A stretch of DNA of 7,149 bases from an uncultured Collinsella sp. (GCA_900556365.1 USOG01000071.1:1-7149); one strand, 5' to 3'; positions 1 through 6,781 are shown, numbered from the stretch's first letter. The notes: generated by a model from the sequence alone, not told the origin. Program-made: numbers and translations.

Positions 1-1403
1 GAAGACGATTCATCGGTCAACGGCGGCAGCGAGCTCAGCAGGTCGTACATCCCTTCGAGCGCGCGGGCAAGCGCCTGATCCACGTCTTGAACCAGCAAGG
101 TCTCGGCCTCTTGATCTGCCAGGTGCGTCTTAAGGTCGTAGTCGGCAGCGAGCAGCTCGTTTTGACGCTGCAGCTCCATACGACGATGTGCCAGTTCACG
201 GTTAAGCTCGTTGAGATCCGACACGTCTTGGGCAAGCAGGGCCGATCCGCCCAGCAGTGGAAAGGCACGGTACATCACATCGGGATCGGACGCCACGGCA
301 AAGGCATGGGCGCGGCTGTGCGCCTGGGTCCGCAACTCCTCGCGCACGCCTACCGGCATTGGCTTTGACACTGGCGTGGCATAGACTTCCTGCAGGTCGC
401 GCGTTAGAACTTTGAGGTCAAGCGGCAAGGTGTCGAAAATGCCGGCGATGTCGTGATATGACGGAACGACACCGCAATCGAGACAGATTTCCATCGCCAC
501 CACGCACAAGACGCAATAGACGAGCGAGAAGTTGAGCCTCCATGCCCAGGGCACGCGCAACGCATATGAGATGGCAAAGAACGCGCCGCCCAGCAGCACG
601 AGCGCCGCCGTGCCCGAGAAACGTTGGATGCGAAAGGACGAGGACCGGCCCACCAGGATAAAAAAGGCCACAAAGTTAAAGGCCGTCCACACGAGGACGG
701 CGAAATAACCCCAGCCGTACGTGTAATCGTTGCTCCAGGTGTCGTTTGTACGGTCAAAGTGGAAGACCTGCTGGTGAAAATCGTTGGTGAGCACAAATCC
801 GATAAGCAGGATAGCCATAATCCACAGCGCAGCGCAGTAGCGGCGACCCAGGCGGTGTTGCTCCAGGCCCGCAAGGCGCAGACCACACAACTGGTAGAGC
901 AGCGGAATGAGCGTCATGGGCACGTAGTACAGGTACCACAGCACGGTGGCATAGAACGGCGTGAACGACTTGTACTTGAGAATGACTTCGATCATCCACA
1001 GGGCGCAGATGGTGGCGATGGCAACAAGGCGGCGGCGCAACACATAGTCCAAACAGCGCAGATAGACCGATACGCCCCAAATTGAAAATACAATTGCAGC
1101 GACAAGCAGCGGGAGAGAGCTCGAATGGACGAGCGCACCCACGACCTCTTCGGACACCTCGCTATAGGCGGGCACGGCGTTAGAAAGTTTGGGGTCGAAG
1201 GCGAACAGCGCCGGCAAGACTGCCAAAAGCACGAGGAACATCGCGGTGATGGCGCCGGCGATAGCAAAGACGCGGTGACGGTATACCCGATGTGTTATGC
1301 CAACAAGGAATCGCGGCATGGCGAAGAGCCTGCCGCCCCTGGGATCCGCAACCGGCGCGGTCCGGGCGGCCGCGTGGCCGATATGTCGCTCGCAGGTACC
1401 CAT
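1..1403 (-). CDS. Multi-pass membrane sensor-like protein, N-terminal 7TM histidine-kinase type (3' partial)
   Basis: The frame is open from the ATG at 1403 to the left edge (467 codons) and the C-terminus is missing. About eight hydrophobic segments are visible, near residues 45-69, 96-115, 127-142, 149-172, 190-206, 230-251, 264-283 and 290-308. After a soluble linker (about 310-385) comes a heptad-like, Leu/Glu/Gln-rich stretch (about 388-450) typical of a signalling coiled coil. The motif NDFHQQVF followed by YGWGYFAVLVW resembles the conserved HH(L/W)F...YG..FW region of 7TM histidine-kinase input domains (HisKA_7TM-like). This suggests a membrane sensor with a kinase or other output domain beyond the window, but no H-box or ATPase motif is visible, so that part is inference. 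The start is uncertain: no Shine-Dalgarno precedes 1403, and an internal ATG at 1319 would give a protein 28 residues shorter. The gene lies downstream of the beta-glucosidase, behind a strong hairpin, so it is probably transcribed separately. Confidence 0.75.
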   Translation of the reverse strand, partial: MGTCERHIGHAAARTAPVADPRGGRLFAMPRFLVGITHRVYRHRVFAIAGAITAMFLVLLAVLPALFAFDPKLSNAVPAYSEVSEEVVGALVHSSSLPLLVAAIVFSIWGVSVYLRCLDYVLRRRLVAIATICALWMIEVILKYKSFTPFYATVLWYLYYVPMTLIPLLYQLCGLRLAGLEQHRLGRRYCAALWIMAILLIGFVLTNDFHQQVFHFDRTNDTWSNDYTYGWGYFAVLVWTAFNFVAFFILVGRSSSFRIQRFSGTAALVLLGGAFFAISYALRVPWAWRLNFSLVYCVLCVVAMEICLDCGVVPSYHDIAGIFDTLPLDLKVLTRDLQEVYATPVSKPMPVGVREELRTQAHSRAHAFAVASDPDVMYRAFPLLGGSALLAQDVSDLNELNRELAHRRMELQRQNELLAADYDLKTHLADQEAETLLVQDVDQALARALEGMYDLLSSLPPLTDESS

Positions 1404-1412
1404 AGTGCTTTT

Positions 1413-1418
1413 AGTGTA
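1413..1418 (-). promoter_or_regulatory. Candidate -10 element just before the 7TM gene start
   Basis: The minus strand reads TACACT, a 4/6 match to TATAAT, with nine bases before the ATG at 1403. A start site 6-8 bases downstream would leave a leader of only 1-4 nt. No convincing -35 is seen at 16-18 bp. No Shine-Dalgarno lies between this element and the ATG, which fits a near-leaderless message. This is pattern matching only. Confidence 0.3.
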
Positions 1419-1470
1419 CCGACAGATGGGTCGAAAAAGCGGGCCGCATGTCCCAAAATCCGCAGACGGC

Positions 1471-1509
1471 AAGGCGCCCGGCGAGCATTAACCACTCGCC
1501 GGGCGCCTT
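1471..1509 (-). terminator. Hairpin terminator after the beta-glucosidase gene
   Basis: A perfect 15-bp stem (1471-1485 with 1495-1509; arm AAGGCGCCCGGCGAG) closes a 9-nt loop. It begins 36 bp after the beta-glucosidase stop codon. The stem is long and GC-rich, but there is no U-run directly behind it on the minus strand; a TTTT occurs only about 12 nt further on. A weaker GAGAC/GTCTC inverted repeat lies between it and the gene (1516-1538). It is probably a terminator or 3'-end stabiliser that separates the beta-glucosidase from the 7TM gene. Confidence 0.65.
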
Positions 1510-1545
1510 GGTTAGGAGACTCTGAAGTTAAGTGTCTCAGCTTCC

Positions 1546-2979
<1,434 letters not shown>

Positions 2980-3011
2980 TCAACCCCTTCGCACGCTGTT
3001 GTCATAGGTTC

Positions 3012-3040
3012 AGTATCCCTGCAAACAACGCGTCGCTCAA
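3012..3040 (-). promoter_or_regulatory. Candidate promoter of the beta-glucosidase gene
   Basis: On the minus strand TTGAGC (3035-3040) and GATACT (3012-3017) are separated by 17 bp, each matching the sigma-70 consensus at 4/6 positions. The predicted start site near 3005 gives a leader of about 29 nt ending in the AAGGGG ribosome-binding site. An overlapping alternative is TTGTTT (3023-3028) with TATGAC (3001-3006), 16 bp apart. I saw no RAT-like antiterminator hairpin of the LicT/BglG type in the leader. Confidence 0.4.
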
Positions 3041-3114
3041 CGGCAACGGCGCAGGCCGATACTTCTTTTCGCGCGCGGGTGCTCGGCAGCCGCCCCCGCC
3101 TGACACTTTTTGAT

Positions 3115-3172
3115 ACCGCCGCCCTACACCACCACAATGGGGACAGGCACCTTTGTGGTGGTTTGGGGCGGT
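3115..3172. repeat. REP-like palindrome with GGGGACAGGCACC loop
   Basis: The left arm (3115-3137) and right arm (3153-3172) pair imperfectly. The inner 10 bp, ACCACCACAA with TTGTGGTGGT, are perfect, and the outer ACCGCC/GGCGGT are perfect with a small asymmetric interior. The 15-nt loop (3138-3152) reads TGGGGACAGGCACCT. A long GC-rich stem with no U-tract, between two genes, is the form of a dispersed REP/BIME-type palindrome of the kind moved by Y1-family (RAYT) transposases. Such a transposase is not in this window, so membership of a repeat family is inferred. Confidence 0.6.
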
Positions 3173-3174
3173 TT

Positions 3175-3231
3175 GTCTCGATCTGTAACAGGTAGAGACG
3201 ATTTAGCCCGCTAGATGTTACAGATCGAGAC
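3175..3231. repeat. Inverted repeat with perfect 16-bp arms
   Basis: The arms GTCTCGATCTGTAACA (3175-3190) and TGTTACAGATCGAGAC (3216-3231) are perfect reverse complements around a 25-bp loop. The element starts 8 bp after the stop codon of the DUF4867 gene and ends two bases from the REP-like palindrome. In the DUF4867 transcript it would fold into a strong hairpin, but no U-run follows. It may therefore act as a 3'-end stabiliser, or be a dispersed repeat, rather than a classical terminator. Confidence 0.75.
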
Positions 3232-3239
3232 GGAAGATT

Positions 3240-3884
3240 CTAGTCCACGGTGATGTCGAGGTTCTTGCCGATGAGGCCTACGTAGCCGCCTTCGGCTGCC
3301 TTGGGGCTGTCAGCATGGCAGAGGACCCACTTGTCGGCCTTCCAGTAGCAGTAGCTGTCGCCGGCCGCAGGCATGTCGGCCGCGACCTCGGGGCGCGGGC
3401 CGTTGGTGCCGGCGGGCAGCGCCACCATCACCTGGAAGCCACCGTCGTCGACCATGCACGGCGTGTAGTGGAGCGTGGTGTTGAAGACTTCGACGACCGT
3501 ACCCGCCGGCACGCGAAACGCCTTGACACACGCGGTGTCGAGCTTGCCGTCCTCGATCTCCCAGCGATGCGCCACGAGCAGGATAAAGTCGCGAGCGCCC
3601 AGGTTGAATTCGCTCGCGCGGTGATACTCCAGGCAGTTGAGCTGCGTGTTGTGGCCGTTGCACCAGCCGAGCTGGAAGGGACGGCCGCCAAACATGAGAA
3701 AGCCCAGTTTATCGGCATCTTTGACGCCCTCGAGCTCCGGCGCGCTTGCTACGTACTTGCTGCCCTCGGGAATGGGCGTGGCTGAGAGCGCCTCGAGCAC
3801 GGGCGACGTGAGCTCGGACGGAACGTCATCCCAAACGTTGCCATAGGATTTGAACTCGGGATCGTTGACAGAGTAGATATGCAT
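3240..3884 (-). CDS. DUF4867 family protein (cupin-like, function unknown)
   Basis: This 214-residue soluble protein has no signal peptide or membrane segment. It matches the DUF4867 pattern as I recall it: N-terminal MHIYSVNDPEFKSYG, a central GWCNGHNTQLNCLEYHRASE (73-92), then a VPAGTVVEVFNTTLHYTPC segment (125-143) and a VALPAGTN strand. The E86-x-H88 ... E92 cluster, H106 and H139 are spaced like cupin metal ligands, so a metal-dependent beta-barrel enzyme or sugar-binding protein is a reasonable guess, but no reaction is known to me. I chose the ATG at 3884 because AGGAG lies five bases upstream. A GTG two codons earlier (3890) would overlap that ribosome-binding site. The gene lies between the luxS terminator and the palindromic repeats, and has its own operator-like promoter region. 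Its neighbour is a 6-phospho-beta-glucosidase, and a role in sugar metabolism would fit but is not shown. Confidence 0.8.
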   Translation of the reverse strand: MHIYSVNDPEFKSYGNVWDDVPSELTSPVLEALSATPIPEGSKYVASAPELEGVKDADKLGFLMFGGRPFQLGWCNGHNTQLNCLEYHRASEFNLGARDFILLVAHRWEIEDGKLDTACVKAFRVPAGTVVEVFNTTLHYTPCMVDDGGFQVMVALPAGTNGPRPEVAADMPAAGDSYCYWKADKWVLCHADSPKAAEGGYVGLIGKNLDITVD

Positions 3885-3929
3885 GTTCACTCCTGTTCGT
3901 AAATGTGACTATACGAACATTCTAGAACA
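3884..3929 (-). promoter_or_regulatory. Nested operator-like palindrome and -10 of the DUF4867 gene
   Basis: Four half-sites share one dyad centre at 3906/3907: TGTTC at 3884-3888 and 3894-3898, and GAACA at 3915-3919 and 3925-3929. The inner pair extends to a perfect 8-bp inverted repeat, TGTTCGTA with TACGAACA, 10 bp apart. Each outer site is exactly 10 bp from its inner neighbour. A -10-like TATAGT (minus strand, 3908-3913) sits between the inner arms. The AGGAG ribosome-binding site lies between the two left half-sites, and the leftmost half-site touches the ATG. A further GAAC occurs at 3945-3948, and a GAGCG/CGCTC repeat spans 3935-3952. This looks like a regulator-binding site that would block transcription when occupied; the regulator is unknown. 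No good -35 is visible. Confidence 0.6.
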
Positions 3930-3968
3930 AACATGAGCGATTTTGAACGCTCGTCCCGACCAATCAAC

Positions 3969-4000
3969 AAAAAGGCGCCCCCGCATAAGCGAAGGCGCCC
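3969..4000 (-). terminator. Intrinsic terminator of luxS
   Basis: On the minus strand GGCGCC (3994-3999) pairs with GGCGCC (3974-3979). Inside, CGC pairs with GCG around a TTAT loop, with a TT/GG mismatch between the two stem parts. The hairpin is followed directly by TTTTT (3973-3969). It lies 28 bp after the luxS stop codon. This is a standard rho-independent terminator and separates luxS from the DUF4867 gene. Confidence 0.88.
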
Positions 4001-4028
4001 AATGCGCTCGTTTTGGGCGATAAAGCTC

Positions 4029-4517
4029 TTACGCCTGCTGATAGTGCAGGTGCTTCTCGTCGATATCGGCCAGGTCGCGGTCGAGGTAACGGCGTGCGAG
4101 CCAGTTAGCCATAGGAAGGTTCTGGTCCAGGTAGTTACCGCACTCCTCGGGAGCGGCACCGGGGACATCGCCCTCAAAGCCAGCAACAAACTCGAACAGC
4201 TCGCGCACGAGCGGCAGAATCTCCTCGCTCGTCACCTCGCCAAACACGACGAGGTAAAAGCCCGTGCGGCAGCCCATGGGGCCAAAGTAGACAATGCGGC
4301 TCGACCACTCGGCATGATTGCGAAGGAACGTCGCGCCCAGGTGCTCGATGGTGTGGCACTCGGCCGTGTTCATGACCGGCTCCTTGTTGGGCGTGGTCAG
4401 GCGCAGGTCAAACGTGGTGACGGCGGCACCGGTCGCCGGATCGCGGTCGATGCGGCTCACATACACGCCGGGCTCAAGCAGCAGATGATCAACGGAAAAG
4501 CTGGCGATGCGCTCCAT
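4029..4517 (-). CDS. luxS: S-ribosylhomocysteine lyase (autoinducer-2 synthase)
   Basis: This 162-residue cytoplasmic enzyme has normal LuxS length. LuxS cleaves S-ribosylhomocysteine to homocysteine and DPD, the precursor of autoinducer-2, in the activated methyl cycle. The metal-binding signature HTIEH (H55, H59) with catalytic E58 is present, as are the catalytic cysteine C83 in GPMGCRTGF and the third metal ligand C126 in ECGNYL. The N-terminal SFSVDHLLLEPGVYVSR and the TTFDLRLTTPN strand are also typical. The ATG at 4517 is preceded by AGAGGAT seven bases upstream. The nucleosidase Pfs (MTAN), which makes its substrate, is not next to it. The upstream gene is a nucleoside hydrolase of a different family. 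The gene has its own terminator and a likely promoter, so it appears monocistronic. All key residues are intact. Confidence 0.97.
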   Translation of the reverse strand: MERIASFSVDHLLLEPGVYVSRIDRDPATGAAVTTFDLRLTTPNKEPVMNTAECHTIEHLGATFLRNHAEWSSRIVYFGPMGCRTGFYLVVFGEVTSEEILPLVRELFEFVAGFEGDVPGAAPEECGNYLDQNLPMANWLARRYLDRDLADIDEKHLHYQQA

Positions 4518-4539
4518 GGCAGATCCTCTCGGTAGTCAA

Positions 4540-4611
4540 TTTGGGACGGGCTCTTTTAGCTGGTTCGAATGGTCGCACCAATCATACCAGTCAAAAAAGC
4601 CCCGTCCCAAA
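4540..4611. repeat. 72-bp imperfect palindrome in the luxS leader
   Basis: The left arm (4540-4573) and the reverse complement of the right arm (4577-4611) agree at 28 of 34 aligned positions with one single-base gap, around a 3-bp centre. The perfect outer blocks are TTTGGGACGGG/CCCGTCCCAAA (11 bp); inner perfect blocks include CTGGT/ACCAG and TGGT/ACCA. It fills most of the gap between the nucleoside hydrolase and luxS. As RNA it would be a long hairpin just upstream of the luxS ribosome-binding site if transcription enters from upstream. It could be a dispersed palindromic element or a regulatory leader. Confidence 0.7.
4581..4610 (-). promoter_or_regulatory. luxS: Candidate luxS promoter
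   Basis: On the minus strand TTGGGA (4605-4610) and TATGAT (4581-4586) are 18 bp apart, with 4/6 and 5/6 matches to the sigma-70 consensus. The start site would fall near 4574, giving a leader of about 57 nt. The promoter lies inside the right arm of the palindrome and overlaps the U-tract and stem of the upstream terminator. Confidence 0.4.
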
Positions 4612-4637
4612 AAGACAACTTAGCCAAGGACACGGGC
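4593..4637 (-). terminator. Intrinsic terminator overlapping the end of the nucleoside hydrolase gene
   Basis: On the minus strand GCCC-GU-GUCC (4637-4628) pairs with GGAC-G-GGGC (4607-4599), leaving a small internal loop, and six U residues follow (4598-4593). The 20-nt loop contains the hydrolase UAA stop codon, so the ascending arm is inside the coding sequence. This would end the ribokinase-hydrolase transcript. The descending arm GGGACGGGGC is also the outer block of the 72-bp palindrome. Confidence 0.6.
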
Positions 4638-5594
4638 CATACGTGTCTTGAACTCGGACAGGAAGCGCGGAGCATCCACGGTCAGTGCCACAAGCGCGCT
4701 CTTGTCCGGATCGGACAGGCGGCGCTCATCGCAGATGGTGCGACCGCGGTACTCGCCCAGCAGATCAACACGCAGATTGCAGCCGAGCGCACCTACAAGC
4801 GTGGGGTCGATCGCCACGGCAACGGCCAGCGGATCGTGCAGCGCACAACCACCCAGGTAGGGTGCGTTCATCTCGTACGAGCCAATGTAGTGCTCGACCA
4901 TGCTCGCAAATGCGCAGCCCGCCATGGTGCCCGAGCCCGTCCAGCCGGCAATGTCGCGGCGTGTGAGCACCACGCGATGCGTCACGTCCAGACCCACCAT
5001 GGTGAGCTTACGGCCCGAGCGCAGCACCGCGTCGGCTGCCTCGGGGTCGCTCGCCATGTTGGCCTCGGCGCCCGCGCTCACGTTACCGGGCACGGTAAGG
5101 GCGCCGCCCATCACGACCACGCGGCCGATGGACATCATCGCCGCCGCATCGCGCTCCAGGGCGAGCGCCAAGTTGGAGAGCGGGCCAGTCGCTACGTAGA
5201 CCAGATCGGGACCATAGGTGCGCGCGGCATCGATCAGATAATCGACCGCAGCGTTGCCGTCGGCCGAGGTCGCCCCCACCGGCTCGTAGGGCGACGCGGG
5301 CACGCTCGCGCCGCCGATGCCGTTCTTGCCGTGAATGAGCGCGGTGGACGCCGGCGGCGTGTAGGGTTCGGTCGCCTTCACGGGACGATCGGCGCCCAGG
5401 TACACCGGCACCTCGGGACGGCCCAACAGGTCGAGCACCGCCAAGCAGTTGTGCGCCGACTGCTCGACGCGCACGTTACCAAAGCACGTGGTGATGCCGA
5501 CGAGCTCCACCTCGGGGCTCGCGATGGCATAGGCAAGCGCCATCGCATCGTCCACACCCATATCCAGATCAAGGATCAGCTTCTTGGTTGCCAT
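4620..5594 (-). CDS. Nucleoside hydrolase (inosine/uridine-preferring family, IunH/Rih type)
   Basis: This 324-residue cytoplasmic protein has the usual family length. It hydrolyses the N-glycosidic bond of ribonucleosides to ribose and free base. The calcium-binding N-terminal aspartate cluster is seen as LILDLDMGVDDAMAL (D9, D11, D15, D16), with Met where most members have Pro (DPG becomes DMG). Further motifs are IHGKNGIGG (87-95), VATGPLSNLALAL (134-146), and VMGGALTVPGNVSAGAEANMASDPEAA (N171, E177, N179, D183). LHDPLAVAVAIDP carries the active-site H253 and calcium ligand D254. Base preference cannot be decided from the sequence. The start is 4 bp after the ribokinase stop, with GGAG seven bases upstream of the ATG, so the two genes are co-transcribed and probably translationally coupled. 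Together they convert nucleosides to ribose-5-phosphate and base. Confidence 0.93.
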   Translation of the reverse strand: MATKKLILDLDMGVDDAMALAYAIASPEVELVGITTCFGNVRVEQSAHNCLAVLDLLGRPEVPVYLGADRPVKATEPYTPPASTALIHGKNGIGGASVPASPYEPVGATSADGNAAVDYLIDAARTYGPDLVYVATGPLSNLALALERDAAAMMSIGRVVVMGGALTVPGNVSAGAEANMASDPEAADAVLRSGRKLTMVGLDVTHRVVLTRRDIAGWTGSGTMAGCAFASMVEHYIGSYEMNAPYLGGCALHDPLAVAVAIDPTLVGALGCNLRVDLLGEYRGRTICDERRLSDPDKSALVALTVDAPRFLSEFKTRMARVLG

Positions 5595-5598
5595 TGTT

Positions 5599-6594
5599 CT
5601 ACTCCGCTTCTCCGTCTACATCCAAACCGTCTAAACCAAACTTGTGCTCGACTTCCGCACGCGTGGGAATCGATTGCTGAGCGCCCAGGCGCGACACCGT
5701 CACTGCCGAGGCGCGAGCGCCCGCGGCCATGCACTCAAAGAGCGGCAAGCCCTCTAGGCGAGCCGCCGCCAACGCGCCGATAAACGTATCGCCGGCGGCC
5801 GTGGTATCGACTACCGCACTCGAAAGTGCCGGCATGCGCAGCAGTTCACCGCCATCGCCGAGCGTAACCGAGCCGGCACCGCCCAGCGTGATGACCGCGG
5901 CGCCGGCGCCCTTGTCGAGCAGCGCATTGAGCGCGGCGACGCAACTCACATCATCCGTGGGCAGAATGCCCGTCAGCACCTGGCACTCGGTCTCGTTGGG
6001 ACAGACCAGGTCGACCGCAGGCCAGACCTCCGCAGGCAGCTCGCAGGCGGGCGCTGGATTAAAGACCGTATAGAACCCCAGCTCGTGAGCGCAAACAAGC
6101 GCCTCGGCCGTCGCCGCAAGGTCACATTCGCCCTGGGCGATAAAGACGCTTCCGGCAGCCGGGGCAATCTCGCTGGCGTCGCCGTCGAGCTCATGGGCCA
6201 CCAGACGCCTCAACGCGCAGGCAACGTCCGCGCCCGCAAGCGCATGGTTGGCGCCCGGTGACAGTATGATGCGGTTGTCGCTCTCGCAGCGAATGATGGT
6301 CGCCGTTCCCGTCTCCACGTCATCGCGATGCACTACAAAGTCACAGTCCACGCCGGCGTCTTGGAGCCCCGCCACGAGCGACGCGCCGAACGCGTCGCGA
6401 CCGACCGCGCCGATCATGTGCGTGCACGCGCCCATACGCGCGGCAGCTACGGCCTGATTGGCGCCCTTGCCTCCGGCGTTGGTGATAAACCCGCTGCCGC
6501 CGACGGTCTCGCCCGCACGCGGTATGCGCTCGCACGCCACCGAAAGGTCCATGTTCATGCTGCCGAACACCGCAACGATGCCGCGATCTGCCAT
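5599..6594 (-). CDS. rbsK: Ribokinase (PfkB family)
   Basis: This 331-residue protein resembles E. coli RbsK throughout. It phosphorylates D-ribose at O5 with ATP in the cytoplasm. The motifs in order are VFGSMNMDLSV (9-19), the substrate-binding GGKGANQAVAAARMG (41-55), FNPAPACELP (178-187), PNETE (199-203), and the ATP-site signature DTTAAGDTFIGAL (263-275) with catalytic base D269 and anion-hole residues A266-G268. It is about 20 residues longer than RbsK of E. coli, partly through an acidic insertion near 135-147. I chose the ATG at 6594 because GAGGAGG lies five bases upstream. An in-frame ATG at 6648 would add 18 residues not typical of the family. It is the first gene of an operon with the nucleoside hydrolase, so its ribose probably comes from nucleosides; no ribose transporter is adjacent. 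Another PfkB sugar is possible but less likely. Confidence 0.92.
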   Translation of the reverse strand: MADRGIVAVFGSMNMDLSVACERIPRAGETVGGSGFITNAGGKGANQAVAAARMGACTHMIGAVGRDAFGASLVAGLQDAGVDCDFVVHRDDVETGTATIIRCESDNRIILSPGANHALAGADVACALRRLVAHELDGDASEIAPAAGSVFIAQGECDLAATAEALVCAHELGFYTVFNPAPACELPAEVWPAVDLVCPNETECQVLTGILPTDDVSCVAALNALLDKGAGAAVITLGGAGSVTLGDGGELLRMPALSSAVVDTTAAGDTFIGALAAARLEGLPLFECMAAGARASAVTVSRLGAQQSIPTRAEVEHKFGLDGLDVDGEAE

Positions 6595-6599
6595 GGAAA

Positions 6600-6606
6600 C
6601 CTCCTC
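6600..6606 (-). promoter_or_regulatory. rbsK: Ribosome-binding site that fixes the ribokinase start
   Basis: The minus strand reads GAGGAGG five bases before the ATG at 6594. This is the strongest Shine-Dalgarno in the window. It rules against the upstream ATG at 6648 as the main start. Confidence 0.85.
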
Positions 6607-6658
6607 ATCTGCGGGCCTTATGCCCACCGTCGGCCGTCGATCGTGCACTCTCGCACCC

Positions 6659-6687
6659 CCTATAACTTTAGTTCACTTTGATGTGGA
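6659..6687 (-). promoter_or_regulatory. Candidate promoter of the ribokinase-nucleoside hydrolase operon
   Basis: On the minus strand TCCACA (6682-6687) and TATAGG (6659-6664) are 17 bp apart, each a 4/6 consensus match. The leader would be about 58 nt and contains a small GGGC-ATAAG-GCCC hairpin (6613-6625) just before the Shine-Dalgarno. The rest of the 187-bp gap to the divergent acyltransferase holds a GCTTGC/GCAAGC hairpin (6699-6717) and a lone TACAAT (6737-6742, plus strand) with no matching -35. Confidence 0.38.
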
Positions 6688-6781
6688 CGCGCGCTTGAGC
6701 TTGCGCCAGCAGCAAGCATTCACAGGAGCAGGCAGCTACAATGAAGGCGTGCTGATTATTCTCGTCATTGGATGATGTTTT

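Noticed and set aside
404..1267. Several short minus-strand frames in the left part of the window
   Set aside because: The frame that is open from 1403 to base 1 encodes a coherent multi-span membrane protein with a coiled coil; the short frames are out-of-phase shadows of it.
2998..3029. GTTGT/ACAAC inverted repeat in the beta-glucosidase promoter as an operator
   Set aside because: The arms are only 5 bp with no extension, which is within chance expectation for this region.
3115..3231. CRISPR array or insertion-sequence end
   Set aside because: There are no regularly spaced direct repeats and no transposase. The two palindromes are single units of different sequence.
3885..3890. GTG start for the DUF4867 protein, two codons earlier
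   Set aside because: It would overlap the AGGAG ribosome-binding site, which is correctly spaced for the ATG at 3884.
4518..4600. SAH or SAM riboswitch upstream of luxS
   Set aside because: The leader is a single long imperfect palindrome; I could not find the conserved core of either riboswitch class.
4569..5783. 404-codon open frame on the plus strand
   Set aside because: It is antisense to the nucleoside hydrolase and the end of the ribokinase. The product is rich in Arg, His, Gly and Ala, with no motif, and there is no ribosome-binding site of note.
6595..6648. Eighteen-residue N-terminal extension of ribokinase from the ATG at 6648
   Set aside because: GAGGAGG directly precedes the ATG at 6594, and ribokinases begin close to the VFGSxNxD motif.
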